Source: Cryphonectria parasitica EP155
Taxonomy: Eukaryota > Ascomycota > Sordariomycetes > Diaporthales > Cryphonectriaceae
Reading direction: 5' to 3'
DNA: 64,000 nucleotides
NCBI RefSeq assembly: GCF_011745365.1
Contig: NW_024468910.1
Coordinates: 310,001 to 374,000, forward strand
The notes below the pieces were generated by a model that was given only the letters and a program-made list of their open reading frames with translations, ran no database searches and was not told the origin of the DNA. Below, piece by piece: positions 44,755 to 55,940 of this stretch. Position numbers and translations under genes: made by a program. Positions within the stretch are counted from its first letter, which is position 1; each line of letters starts with the position of its first letter.

Positions 44755-45234
44755 TATTATAACTCATTCAACATGCAGATTACGAAAACAGATTATAAGC
44801 AAACAAGAACCAGATATCATAACTCAACATCAAACAATCCACAAGGATTACATAACCCAGGATTAGGATTACAAGCCAACCAATCAAACAATAGAACAAT
44901 CACTAGTAATCACCAGCGCTCAGTAATCAATAGTAATCCGGAATGATCAATAGTGATCTAGAATGATCACCAGCAAGCAAGAAACTGAAGAACCAGATAT
45001 ATAAAGATTCACATTTCTTACTGCCAGATAGATTTCCTTCAGATAGTTCTTCAGTTATCAATCTAAGTATTCAGTTTCATACACTAAGTAGCTCCAAAGG
45101 CAGTGAACACTTGCATCGCTTATTAGGACTTGTACAGTTCCGTATTCAAGGACTTGATACTTTGACACCGCTCTTGTTAGCATAAACCCCTTCGTGTACT
45201 TAGGAATCTTCGGATTGCTGCAGTGCTCATTACA
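44755..45234 (+). repeat. 3' LTR of chromovirus E
   Basis: 480 bp, starting TATTATAAC (TG changed to TA) and ending CATTACA before the AATCT duplication. It pairs with 37686-38165; differences are mainly transitions. Confidence 0.93.
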
Positions 45235-45239
45235 AATCT

Positions 45240-45683
45240 ATTCAATATGCAGATTACAAAATAGATTACAAGCAACAAGAACTAGATATTAAGAATCCAA
45301 TGTTCTAACAAAGTATTGATTATCTAATCCAGAGTTAGGATTATAAGCATGATTAATCAGAAAGAATAGCTTTGAATATATGCTATCCAGAGCTAGCAGA
45401 ATAATTTGAATATATTGCTATTTAACATATTCATACTAAAGAGCTGAATATATAAAGATATATTCATTATCATTAGATAGACTCAGTATATAGCTCTTCA
45501 GTTATTAATCTAAGTATCAGATTACTCTCTTACTCTGATAGCCCCAAAGGCAGTGAATACTTGCATCGCTTATTAGGACTTATACGGTTTCGTATTTAAG
45601 AACTTGATACTTTGATACTGCTCTTGTTAGCATAAACCCCTTGTATACTTTGGAATCTTCGGATTGCTGCAGTGCTCATTACA
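45240..45683 (+). repeat. 3' LTR of chromovirus D, remainder
   Basis: 444 bp that with 37675-37685 make 455 bp, equal to the 5' LTR. Beta-type U3, heavily damaged. It ends directly at the ATACT duplication. Confidence 0.9.
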
Positions 45684-45688
45684 ATACT

Positions 45689-45822
45689 GAAGAGCTGAAT
45701 ATATAACAACATATTTATTATTATTAGATGGATTATTAGAATATAGCTCTTTAGTTATTAATCTAAGTATTCATTTGTTATATACTTGAATAGCTTCAAA
45801 AGCGAATAATCAGCACTTGTAT
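45689..45822 (+). repeat. second X-type LTR, continuation after chromovirus D
   Basis: GAAGAGCTGAATATATAAC onward continues the LTR cut at 30709, through CACTTGTATTG. It stops where an R element begins, so its U5 end is missing. Confidence 0.8.
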
Positions 45823-46099
45823 TGAATCAGAACTAGGGCGCTGTCGCTCTCGAAAGAAAAAGAGACAAACAGCTGCCGAAGCAATGAGCAAGAGCTCGTG
45901 CAACCCAAGCGTGCCTGTACAGATGAGAACAGCAAACTAAGGCCACACGGGCACAAGAACAGAATGAAAAGCCTGTCTTAGATCTGTTCAAAGGGTTCAA
46001 AATTGAAAAGAAGAGAAAAGGATGCTTTCTTGTTGCTTATAGCTAAAGAATTTGAAAAGTGAGTAGTATTCTTTATATGTATGAGGATTCTTGACCTAC
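45823..46099 (-). mobile_element. R element copy 0 (320-bp LTR-like repeat), truncated
   Basis: Starts TGAATCAGAACTAGGGC (TGAACCAGAAC in the intact copies) and matches 50992-51260. It is cut at the LTR of chromovirus F. The orientation is that of copy 2. Partly RIP-altered. Confidence 0.8.
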
Positions 46100-46542
46100 T
46101 GTAATGAGCACTGCAGTAATCCGGAGATTTCAAAGTATACAAAGGATTTATGCTAATAAGAGCGATATCAAATATAAGCCTTGAATACGGAAATACAACT
46201 GGGGTAACTGTGCAAGTATTCACTGCCTTTGGAGCTATTAGAGTAGGAGAGTAATCTGATACTTAGATTGACGACTGAAGAGCTATATACTGAATCTATC
46301 TAACAGTAATGAATGTATCTTTATATATTCAGCTCTTCAGTTCTAACTATCCTAATTATATTCCGATTTCTCATAGTTGTTTTCCTGAATCTGTTAACTA
46401 TGTTCATAGCTAACATAATCGCGCTAGTAACCCTAATCCTGGGTTATGTAATCACTGTTAATTATCCGACGTTGGATTGTGATACCTGGTTCCTTGTTTG
46501 GTAAGTTCATCCCGCAACCTGCATGTTGAATGAGTTATAATA
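46100..46542 (-). repeat. 3' LTR of chromovirus fragment F
   Basis: 443 bp, TGTAATGAGC...GAGTTATAATA on the plus strand, i.e. TATTATAAC...CATTACA on the minus strand. Its U3 core matches that of LTR I and differs from the beta, gamma and X types. A polypurine tract follows (TTATCTCCCTTCTATTGG on the plus strand). Confidence 0.88.
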
Positions 46543-46635
46543 TTATCTCCCTTCTATTGGTTGTTATTCTCAACAATCTTCCATGAGTATTCTAGTAAAC
46601 AATCTCTATACAGAATCATGCCTTCCTAATTCGTT

Positions 46636-47256
46636 ATATTGAACAGAATCAACAAATCTCGTATTCGAAAACTCTCTTCTATTCCAAAAAGTATCCAAGA
46701 CTGGAATCTCTTAATCTCTCGCCTTCTGAAAAATTTTGTTAAGATACCCGTTTGTTCCTATTGTGAGAAGCACAGCTTTGGATCTTGCAAGATATCTTCC
46801 GGAGATTCTTCTTGCTGCATCGAATGCATTCGTCTGGATTGTTCCAAGTGCAACGTTATGAGTTCTTCTTCTGAGAAGCTTTGCAATATTGCTTTCCAAT
46901 ATTGAAAGTTGGAGGATGAGATTGAGAAGAAGGAGATCGAACTTCTCCGTCTGCATTAATAGAAGCAGATGTGATTCGAGAAGATGAAACGTGCTCTGCA
47001 TTGCAGTATTATTCGTATAGAGAAGTTGGATTGCATTGAAGCTGAGAAAGCTAAGAAAGAACATTGTTGCGCTGCTATCTCTATGCAGGAAGCTATGCTT
47101 GAGGAGTTAGCTGTAGCTATTAGAGATTCTTCTTTTGAGAGGTTTAACTGGAACTCTGTGGATATGGGAAATAGCATAATGAACTGGTTTAGTTTCTTAG
47201 AGAGTGAGATTTCTGAAGTTTCTAGATCTCGGTTTGGGATGAAGCAATTATTCTAA
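46636..47256 (+). pseudogene. antisense ORF of chromovirus fragment F
   Basis: 207 codons from ATA 46636 (ATG lost) to TAA 47256. Cys cluster CSYCEKHSFGSC then SSCCIECIRLDCSKCNV, coiled coil with stops at Gln/Trp positions (46906, 46957-46974), then FNWNSVDMGNSIMNWFSFLE. Same length as copy I and one codon longer than B, D and G. Confidence 0.7.
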
Positions 47257-47709
47257 GCGCTGATTTCTTTCTTTTTTCAATACTTAGCTACCTTTTCCTG
47301 AGCATTTTCAACATTCTCCTATAATTCTTATGAATTCTTGCTTGCTGGATAATCTTTTCATTTAATAAGATATTCTTGCATATTATCTATGCTTCTATGC
47401 TTGAGAATTTTTTCAATCTCATATTCTAATTCATTATTTTCTACTTCTGCTATATTATTTATTAGTATTTTCTATATTACTAATTCTAGCAATAAGATAT
47501 GAAATACTGAGTATATTCTTATTCTATAAGATAGTACTAACTTGTAATTAATTAGGAAAATCTGTTATAAGATTTTGAATAGTTCTAATTTCTTGTAATC
47601 GAGTTTGTTGTTGAATCTAGTTATTTTGATATTCTTTCGGAATAAATAAGCCTTATTCTCTTTCTATAGGATTGATTTCTTAATTCTTTTGAAGTTTGCA
47701 TACTGCATT
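47257..47709 (-). pseudogene. pol 3' end of fragment F (integrase tail and chromodomain)
   Basis: Minus strand. Reads the integrase C-terminal region (AYLFRKNIKITRFNNKLDYKK) and the chromodomain KIEKILKHRS...REYLIK region near 47430-47340. It is truncated at 47709 by the LTR of fragment G. Confidence 0.8.
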
Positions 47710-48164
47710 TGTAATGAGCACTGCAGCAATCCGAAGATTCCAAAGTACACAAGGGGTTTATGCTAACAAGAGCGGTGTCAAAGTATCAAGTCCTTAAATA
47801 CGGAACTGTACAAGTTCTGATAAGCGATGCAAGTATTCACTGCCTTTGGAGCTATCAGAGTAGAAAAGTAATCTGATACTTAGGTTGACAACTGAAGAGC
47901 TATATACTGGATCTATCTAATGGTAATGAATACATAGTTATATATCTAGCTCTTCAGTATGAATATATTGAATAGCAATATATTCAAGTTATTCTGCTAA
48001 CTCTGAATAGCATATATTCAAAGCTATTCTTTCTAATTAGCTATGCTTATAATTCTAATTCTGAATTATATAATCAATACTTTATTAGAATATTGAATTC
48101 TTAATATTTGATTCTTGTTGCTTATAATCTGTTTTGTAATCTGTATATTGGATAAGTTATAATA
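47710..48164 (-). repeat. 3' LTR of chromovirus fragment G
   Basis: 455 bp, beta-type U3, TGTAATGAGC...TTATAATA on the plus strand, inserted in the pol end of F. The polypurine tract follows (TCATCTTTCTCC on the plus strand). Confidence 0.88.
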
Positions 48165-48256
48165 TCATCTTTCTCCTATTAGTTGTTATTCTCAACGATC
48201 TTCTGTAAGTATTCTAGCAAATCTTTCATATGCATGATCTTGCTTTTCTAATCAAG

Positions 48257-48874
48257 ATATCGAACAGAATCAACAAATCTCGTTTTCGTGCTAAGAAAAC
48301 TAAACAAAAGAATTCTCTCCTTTTCTTAATCCTTACAAACGCTATTACTATGCCTTTCTATTCCTTCTGCAAGAGCTGTGATATTCAGTTTTATTAAGTC
48401 TCTGTTGAGAATTCCTTCCGCTGCGCTAAATATATCCGTCTGAGCTGCTCCCGGTGCGATGTTCAAGGGCTGAGCGCAGCAGAAATTCGCTGGATAGGCA
48501 TTCAATACCAACGTTTGGAGAACTAACTCGAGAGTGCTGAAGGGCGGCTGCATAATGCTGCTGCAGAGATGGAATGTTTGCGAAGGCAGAAATATCTGTA
48601 GTTTGAGAGGATGATAAAAGCTGTTCGTTGAAGCCTTTCCAGCGTAAAGGAGTTAGAGCATAAAGAGGCTGAGAAGGAATAAGCTCGTATTGCTGCTGGG
48701 ATTCGTTCTATAGTTGCAAAGGAGTCTGCTGCTATTGCTGGGGATTCTTCTTTTGAGAGTTTCGACTGGAATTCCGTAGATGTGAGGAATTCAGTGGTAG
48801 ATTGATCGGATTTCCTGGAGAGTGAGATTTCTGAGGCTTTTGGATCTCGGTTTGGAATAGAGCGATTATTCTAG
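48257..48874 (+). pseudogene. antisense ORF of chromovirus fragment G
   Basis: 618 bp from ATA 48257 (ATG lost) to TAG 48874, the same length as B and D with no indel. Cys region YSFCKSCDIQFY and RCAKYIRLSCSRCDV (several Cys now Tyr), coiled coil (AAAEMECLRRQK), FDWNSVDVRNSVVD then a stop for Trp and SDFLE. About six stops at Gln/Trp/Arg positions. Confidence 0.7.
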
Positions 48875-50120
48875 ATGCTAGTTTCTTTTCTTTTTCAATA
48901 CTTAGCTATTTTTTTCTAAGCATTTTTGATATTTTTCTGTAATTTCTACGAATTTTCGCTTGCTGAGTAACTCTTTTATTTGATAAGATATTCTCTCATG
49001 CTGTTTATGCCTCTGTGCTTAAGAATCTTCTTCATCTTATACTCTAGTTCGTTGTTTTCTACTTCTGCTATGTTGTTCGCTAGTATTTCCTATGCTGCTA
49101 GTTTCAGCAGTAAGATGTGAAAGATTGAATGTATTCTTATTCTATGAGATAAGGCTAGTTTGTAGTTAACTGAGGAAATTTGTTGCAAGATTTTGAATAA
49201 TTCTAACTTCTTATAATCAAATTTATTGCTAGATCTAGTTGTTTTAATATTTTTTCGAAGTAAATAGACTTTATTTCCCTTCTGTAGAATTAATCTTTCA
49301 ATTCTTTTGGAGTTTGCATATTGTATTATTCGTTTCTGAACGAATTGTAATTCTAACTGGAATTCTTTCTAAACTTTCTTAATCTTCTTAACTCTTTTAT
49401 CTGCAGCTTCTATATCTACTTCTAGCAATGCCTTATAATAAGCTGTTGAGTTATATCTGTAGAGTATGAAGAATAGTAATTTCTTTATTATGCTTATATC
49501 TGCGCTATTATAAGCAAACTGTACAAGAGATAACAGATTAATTCAGTTATTCTATTCCTGATTAATATAGTATTGAAGATACTATTCAACAATCTAATTC
49601 ATTCTTTCCATCTATTCATCTATTTGCAGATAAAATACTATAAACATTCTATAATATACTTCGAGCTATTTTATAAGCAAAGTTCAAAACTTTAAGTTGA
49701 ACTTTCTATTTCTATTGGAAATTACTTCTTCTAGCATACTATAGTTAGTAATGATTATTCTGAGGAATATATATGCGAGTTCTTCTACTATACTGCTTTC
49801 CTTATAGGAAAGAAAGTAAGCATACTTGCTTAGTTTGCAAACTACTACTAGAATATTATTGTATTGCACTTTAGTTAAGAGTTCTTGTAAGAGAGATAGC
49901 TTAATAATAAAGTTTAGACTGATGAATTGCTAAATAGTTGTAGGTACTGGTAAGGAATGTAGTAGTTCGTAAGGCTTGTATTTTTCTGCTTTATTCTTCT
50001 TGCAGCTATTGCATTGCTGTAGAATGTTTTCAATTCTTTTCCTAAGACTTAGTAGATTTCAGTATCTTCTAATGCATTCGTAGATTGCTCTAACTCTCTG
50101 ATATCCATGTGCTGATGTAC
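48875..50120 (-). pseudogene. pol 3' half of fragment G (integrase and chromodomain)
   Basis: Minus strand. Chromodomain about 49080-48960, integrase tail about 49560-49150, integrase core VVCKLSKYAYFLSYKESS and EEVISNRNRKF at 49855-49690, and the spacer before it to about 50110. It is cut at 50120 by R copy 1. RIP-type stops throughout. Confidence 0.83.
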
Positions 50121-50443
50121 TGTTGTTGTAGTGGCCAGGGTGGTAGTCCGTGGGACATGGAGTACAGTGAGTCAAGGGTTCTCATACATATAAAGAATAC
50201 CACCCACTTTTCAAATTCTTTAGCTATAGAAAACAATCAAGCATCCTTTCTCTTCTTTTCAATTTTTGAACCCTTTGAACAGGTCTAAGACAGGTTTTTC
50301 ACCCTGTTCTTGCGCCTGTGTGGCCTTAGTTTGCTGTTCTCATCTGTACAGGCACGCTTGGGTTGCTCGAGCCCTTGCCCATTGCTTCGGCAGCTGTTTG
50401 TCCCTTTTTCTTTCGAGGGCGACGGCGCCCTAGTTCTGGTTCA
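50121..50443 (+). mobile_element. R element copy 1 (LTR-like, ~323 bp)
   Basis: TGTTGTTGTAGTGGCC...CTAGTTCTGGTTCA, TG...CA ends with an ATATAAAG-like box inside. A 4-bp GTAC flanks it on both sides, but the right flank does not continue the integrase gene of G, so this may be chance. It is largely free of RIP damage. Probably a solo LTR of an unseen family. Confidence 0.75.
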
Positions 50444-50991
50444 GTACCTATGAGATTGGGAGTTAGTCCTAATTCTTCTCATGCAACGCACGAACCACTA
50501 ACAGAGCTCTCAGTTAGTAAACTATGCGCAATCTCGGGCTCAGAATTGAATATGCTAGCATGTAAATAACTTCGATTTCTAAGGCTCTTTCTGTTATTAC
50601 GATATTTTCTAGCTCTCTTGCATGGTTTTGATTAAGCTGTAATTCTCATCTGTAAAGCTGTAATTCTCATCTGTAAAGCTCTCAGTCTGCCTGCTAAGCT
50701 ATGAGAGAGCAGTGGTTAATAAGATTCAGAAAGCTGCTTTGCATTCTAAACGAAACTACTCTATTGTTAGCAATCTGCTCTTCGTCTTCTAGCATTCAAT
50801 CTATGCTAGGCTTCTCTTCAATTCCGTATTCTTAGTTATTATAGCTATCTTAATTATAGCGCATTAGTGATTATGAAGGATAGCGATATCATGAGCGGAG
50901 TAGTAGTCAACTGATGCAGCTGTAGACTTGTGTAAACTTATATTTTGCTCTGGATTTTGTATCTTGGATGAACACTGGCATAGATTTCCGT
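50444..50991. other. unassigned DNA between inverted R elements
   Basis: A+T-rich, with no recognised domain. It contains a 21-bp tandem duplication (AAGCTGTAATTCTCATCTGTA at 50634-50654 and 50655-50675, described here by its unit only once). Probably a relic of an unrecognised repeat. Confidence 0.4.
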
Positions 50992-51310
50992 TGAACCAGA
51001 ACTAGGGCGCCGTCGCCCTCGAAAGAAAAAGGGACAAACAGCTGCCGAAGCAATGGGCAAGGGCTCGTGCAACCCAAGCGTGCCTGTACAGATGAGGACA
51101 GCAAACTAAGGCCACACGGGCACAAGAACAGGGTGAAAAACCTGTCTTAGACCTGTCCAAAGGGTTCAAAATTGAAAAGAAGAGAAAGGATGCTTTTTTT
51201 TTGTTTATAGCTAAAGAATTTGAAAAGTGGGTGGTATCCTTTATATGTATGAGGACCCTTGACCCACTGTACTCCACGTCCCACGGACTACCACCCTGGC
51301 CACCACAACA
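50992..51310 (-). mobile_element. R element copy 2 (solo LTR-like, 319 bp)
   Basis: Inverted relative to copy 1, near-identical, with a 4-bp duplication CCGT on both sides (50988-50991, 51311-51314). TG...CA ends in its own orientation. No coding content. Confidence 0.8.
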
Positions 51311-52337
51311 CCGTCTCCCAGGTTGTATGCAGCACTTTATCATTCTTGTATCTAGCTGCCCAACTTTACTTACAAGATATACTTCTGTGCTTTTCCTTAT
51401 GAATTTCATGTTCTTTAATGATTCAAACGTAGTGGAGTCAGACTATAAGTTATTGTTTTCTGAACTGTTATAAGAAGCTGGTAATTATAATTTTTCTTGC
51501 TATTAATCTTAAGATAATGCTTATATTATTCAAAATCTCGAGTTTGTGCTTTCTGTTTGGATAATCGCCTTAACTCTGTTCTTATACAGAATCTGATGAG
51601 TACTTATACATGCAATATTATATAATCTTAAAGTAAGCTAGAATATTGCTATTACTTACTAGCTTTTATACTTACTTTGTAAATAAGATTTAGCTTGCTA
51701 GAATATATATAATCCGATGTTGTTAATCAATAAGCAAGAGTATTAGATAAGCTGGTAATCCTATATTGTAGAATATAAATTAAGAAAGATAAGAGAATTG
51801 ATATTTCTAAATATAATGCGCTATGCTGTAAATATCAAGCTTTCTTGTATAGATTAGCAACTTTTTATAAGCGTGCATTCAAAGTATTTAGGCAATAGAT
51901 CAAACAGAATAAAAAAAAGGTATAGGATCGCTTGCAGAGTTTGTTGCTAACCAGAACTGATATGCTGCTGGAAGCACAAAGATAGAATGCAATTCTATAG
52001 TTCACTTCGTATTATCTGCATCAGAAAGCAAATAAGAGCCAGAGACCTGATGCAATATATAAAGCGATAAGAAGAGCAATATACTCTGCTCCAACAGGTT
52101 TTGGCTAGCGAATTCATTATATAAACTATCAAAAGATCTTATAATGCAAAATAAGAGCAGCGTATAGAGTTAGAAGTTCTTTTTTTCATTCAGACTTAGC
52201 ATATATACAAGTGCGTAGATGATATATACTGAAGGGAAGTTTGAGAAAGTTAGGATAAAAGCACAGCTTAGCAAAATTTCAGCTCTAGACTTTATAATTA
52301 ATCAGAGATAATCTAAATGCTTACAATTCAAGCAATA
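51311..52337 (+). pseudogene. unassigned relic with a degraded frame at 51797-52105
   Basis: Mostly A+T-rich DNA without a recognised domain. From 51797 to 52105 one plus-strand frame reads sensibly through four stops at likely Gln positions: LCCKYQAFLYRLATFYKRAF, DRLQSLLLTRTDMLLEAQR and ANKSQRPDAIYKAIRRAIY. It is basic and Gln-rich. It could be the end of another retrotransposon's accessory frame; family unknown. Nothing seen in 51311-51796 or 52106-52337. Confidence 0.4.
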
Positions 52338-52784
52338 TGTAATGAATGCATTGCAATATCCGAAGATCTGAAGTATACAAAGAGTTTATGCTAATAAGAG
52401 CAATATCAAAGTAGAATTCACTGAATACGGAATATAACTATAATCCGTGCAAGTGCTGATCATTCGCCTTTGGAGCTATTCAAGTGTGTGATAAATGAAT
52501 ACTTAGATTAATAACTAAAGAGCTATATTCTGATGATCTATCTAGTAGTAATGAACGTGTTCTTATATATCCAGCTCTTTATTGTAACTTCATCTCGGAT
52601 CGATATTAAGCCTATTGATCTGTAACTTCTTTTGTTGAATTAATATTGATTCTATTAATCCGATTCCTTCTTATTCTAACTCTGATTATATAATCTTGGT
52701 TGAGTATTTGCTGTTAGCCTTAACATCTGATTCCTTGTTAATAGGAGCTTGTTCTGTAATCTGCATATTAGATAAATTATAACA
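52338..52784 (-). repeat. 3' LTR of chromovirus fragment H
   Basis: 447 bp, TGTAATGAATGC...TTATAACA on the plus strand. Its R/U5 variant (GATCATTCGCCTTTGGAGC) matches the X-type LTRs, but its U3 core is its own. The polypurine tract (TTATCTTTCTTT on the plus strand) follows. Confidence 0.85.
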
Positions 52785-52875
52785 TTATCTTTCTTTTATT
52801 AGTTATTATTCTTAATAATCTTCTGTAAGTTTTCTAGCAAGCTCTTCCATATATGATCTTGCCTTCCTAATCAAG

Positions 52876-53499
52876 ATATCAAACAGGATTAACAGATTCT
52901 GTATTTCGAAGCTTTATTCTCATTCTAAGCAAAAATTATCTCTTCTTTCCGCTATTATCTCCCTTGAATCGCTACTTTCTATGCTTTGCTTGTATTGTAA
53001 GAATTATAATCTTGCATCCGATTATCGAATTGCTGAATCTGAGTCTTCTTATTATCAAACTTATATTTGCTTTAATCTGTTAAACTGCAATATTTATAGC
53101 TTAATTCCTGCTTAACTGAACTGAATAGCTGCTTAATACTGCTGCTTGGAAGCTGAGATGGAAGCTATTTAGGAGAAGATTACTGCCTTAAATGCTAAGC
53201 TTCTCCGTTTTCAAAAACAGAAGCGGATGTAGTATGAGAAGATGATGCAAGCTATCTGTTGTGATATTAACAATGTGGAAGAGTTGAAGCATATTGAAGC
53301 TGAAGAGAAGCGCTGCTGTGCTGCTATAGCTGTGCAGGAAGTAGCTCTTGAGAAGGCTGCTATAATAGCTGAGGATTCTTTCTTTGAGAGTTTTAATTGA
53401 AATTCTGTAGATATAGGGAATTCCGTAGTAAACTAGTCTGGTTTTCTAGAGAGTAAAGTTTCTGAAGCTTCTGGATTTCAGTTTGAAGCAGAGCAATTG
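52876..53499 (+). pseudogene. antisense ORF of chromovirus fragment H, end cut by LTR I
   Basis: Opens at ATA 52876 (ATG lost) with SNRINRF. Cys region CLYCKNYNLAS...YICFNLLNCNI, a coiled coil with four or five stops at Gln/Trp positions, CCAAIAVQEVALEKAAII, then FN-stop-NSVDIGNSVVN. The last codons are interrupted at 53500 by the LTR of fragment I. More diverged than the other copies, supporting long-term retention of the frame. Confidence 0.65.
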
Positions 53500-53940
53500 T
53501 ATAATAAGCACTGCAGTAATCCGAAGATTTCAAAGTATATAAAGAGTTTATGCTAACAAGAGCAGTGCTAAGTACAGGCCTTAAATACGGAAACACAATC
53601 GTAGTAACTGTGCAAGTATTTACTGCTTTTGAAGCTATTAGAGTAAGAAAGTAATCTAATACTTAGATTAACAACTGAAGAGCTATATACTAGATCTATC
53701 TAATAGTAATGAATATATTCTTATATATTCAGCTCTTCAGTTCTAACTATTCTGATTATATTTCAATTCCTTATAATCATTTCCTAAATATATTAATTAT
53801 ATTCATAATTAGCATAATCATGCTAGTAATTCTAATTCGAATTATATAATTCTGCTTAATATTTAATATTGGATTATAATATCTGATTCCTTTGTTAGTA
53901 AAGCTTATTCTATAATCTGCATATTGAATAAATTATAATA
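53500..53940 (-). repeat. 3' LTR of chromovirus fragment I
   Basis: 441 bp, TATAATAAGC...TTATAATA on the plus strand (both TG/CA ends altered). U3 core as in LTR F. Confidence 0.86.
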
Positions 53941-54033
53941 TCATCTTCATTCTATAAATCATTATTCCTAATAATCTTTTATAAGTTTTCTCAGCTATTC
54001 TCTCTGCTATATATTGTGCCTTTCTAATTCATT

Positions 54034-54654
54034 ATGTTGAGCAGAATCAACAAATCTTGCGCTTGCAAATCTTCTTCTATTCCAAAAAGTATCCAAGATC
54101 AAGATCTCTTAGTTTCTCGCTTCTTAGAGAATTTTGTTAAGATATCCATCTATTCCTATTACAAGAAGCATAATTTCGAATTCTGCAAAATATCTTTCGG
54201 AAACTCTTCTTGTTGCATCGAATGTATTTGCCTGGATTGCTCCAAGTGCAATATTATGGATTCTTTCTCTGAGAAGCTTTGCAATATTGCTATTCAATAT
54301 TGAAAGTTGGAAGATGAGATTGAAAAGAGGAAGATTGAGCTTCTCCATCTGTATTAATAGAAGCGAATGTAGTTCGAGAAGATGAAACGTGCTCTGTATT
54401 GTAGTATTACTTGCATGAAGGAATTGAATCGTGTGGAGGCTGAGGAGGCTGAGGCTGAGAGGGTGTATATTGCTGCTGAAGTGCAGGCTGTAGTAGCTGA
54501 GGAATCTGCTGTTGTAGCTGAGGATTTGTTTTTTGAGAGTTTTGACTGGAATTCCGTGGATTTGGGAAGCTCTGTAATAGACTGGTTGGGTTTCCTGGAA
54601 AGTGAGATTTCTGAGGCTTCTGAGTTTCGGTTCGGGGCAGAGCGATCGTTCTAA
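54034..54654 (+). pseudogene. antisense ORF of chromovirus fragment I
   Basis: 207 codons with its ATG kept (54034, MLSRINKSCACKS) to TAA 54654. Cys cluster YSYYKKHNFEFC (two Cys now Tyr), SSCCIECICLDCSKCNI, coiled coil with four stops at Gln/Trp positions (54301-54372), Ala/Val-rich VAEESAVVAED, FDWNSVDLGSSVIDWLGFLE. The 3' half is uninterrupted. Closest to copy F. Confidence 0.72.
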
Positions 54655-55143
54655 GTGCTGGTTTCTTTCCTTTTCCAATACTCAGCTACTTTTTTCTGAG
54701 CATTTTTGATATTTTTCTGTGATTCCTACGAATTTTCGCTTGCTGAGTAACCTTTCTATTTGATAAGATATTCCCTTGTATTATCTATACTTCTGTGCTT
54801 GAGAATCTTCTCTATCTCATACTCTGATTCATTATTTTCTATTTCTGCTGTATTATTCGTTAGTATTTCCTATACTGCTGATTCTAGTAGTGAAACATGG
54901 AAAACCGAGTATATCCTCATTTCATAAGATAATACTAACTCGTAATTAACTAAGGAAATCTGTTGCAAGATTTTGAATAATTCTAACTTCTTGTAATCGA
55001 GTTTGTTGCTGGATCTAGTTATTTTGATGTTTTTTCGAAGTAGATAAATCTTATCTCCCTTCTGTAGGATTAATTTCTCAATTCTTTTGGAATTTGCATA
55101 CTGCATTATTTGTTTCTGAACGAATTGTAATTCTGATTAAAGT
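54655..55143 (-). pseudogene. pol 3' end of fragment I (integrase tail and chromodomain)
   Basis: Minus strand: YANSKRIEKLILQKGDKIYL, SSNKLDYKKLELFKIL, FHVSLLESAV, then the chromodomain near 54845-54740. It ends at S310 copy 4. Confidence 0.82.
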
Positions 55144-55453
55144 TGTCAGAGTAAAAAGAGCACACAAGTAAGGTGAAGGGGTGTGAGCTGCTCCCAAGCC
55201 GCTCTGTTGATGCTTCCATTCAAAGGAACTACTGAATCTGTCTCCCTCCTCCTCTTTTTCGCTACTAAATCTGTTATTCCTCTTTCCCTTATATACACAA
55301 TTAGCCTGAACTAGATAGGATAATAATAGCTTGATAGCTGCGCAGCATTATATGAGAGCGCTGCTTCGGAGCGAAGCTCTTGCAGCAGCTCTGAACTGCT
55401 ACTAGGGATTGCAAGAGCTATCTATTTCCTTTGTATACATATAAGCTCTAATA
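55144..55453 (-). mobile_element. S310 element, copy 4
   Basis: 310 bp, same orientation as copy 1, with many C-to-T/G-to-A changes (ends TGTCAGAG and CTCTAATA). The expected flank duplication is not clear (AAAGT/GAATT), and the sequence beyond it does not continue integrase, so the junction may be rearranged. Confidence 0.8.
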
Positions 55454-55940
55454 GAATTCTCTTTCTTCCAGATTCCTATTCCCAGGAACTACGCACCTGA
55501 GCTGCTCTTGCACAGACTTACAGATCCCTTCATACTTATCAATAATCCTCTTATTAGTTGATCTTTGTTATTAGAATATCTCGCTTTAGAGAGCTAAGTT
55601 TCTCTCTGCTGGTAAGTTATATGATGTTATAAAGATTGCTCCAGCGCTAGCGCAGCGTAGATGCAGTATTGTTACAAAGACTGCGCAGCTTAGTACAGTT
55701 ATTCATGCTACTGCAATCTCGGAATAGCTTCTAAAGCTAGATAACAAGGTTATCTGGAGTGCATGCGCTAGTAGAGCACTGTTATCCCTTATTTCGCTCT
55801 TGCGCCTGAACCCTCCTCTCTTTCTATTTTTCCTTTCCTCAGCTATTACAGCAGCAGTAGCAGCAATAATAATAACAACAGCAGCAACAGTATAGTATGT
55901 ATATTCCTATTCTCTGAAGCATTGCATAGAAGCTAATTCA
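55454..55940. other. unassigned DNA left of the G3 antisense frame
   Basis: No LTR or domain recognised, though the 3' LTR of G3 would be expected about here. Contains a CAG/CAA-like microsatellite-rich stretch (55846-55890) that could encode poly-Gln upstream of the next frame. Confidence 0.35.

Larger units (their letters stand above)
37686..45234 (+). mobile_element. Ty3/gypsy chromovirus E, full length (7549 bp)
   Basis: Two 480-bp LTRs (37686-38165, 44755-45234) and a perfect duplication AATCT (37681-37685, 45235-45239) within the 3' LTR of D. Order is LTR, leader, gag, pol with chromodomain, antisense ORF, polypurine tract GAAGGAAGATGA, LTR. It is younger than D, in which it sits. RIP-type stops show it is inactive, but it is less degraded than D. 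Confidence 0.95.
30710..45683 (+). mobile_element. Ty3/gypsy chromovirus D, split by chromovirus E
   Basis: 5' LTR 30710-31164 and 3' LTR 37675-37685 plus 45240-45683 are both 455 bp. A perfect target duplication ATACT (30705-30709, 45684-45688) lies in an X-type LTR. Complete coding order is gag, PR, RT, RNase H, integrase, chromodomain, antisense ORF. It is the most heavily RIP-damaged full-length copy in the window. Confidence 0.93.
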
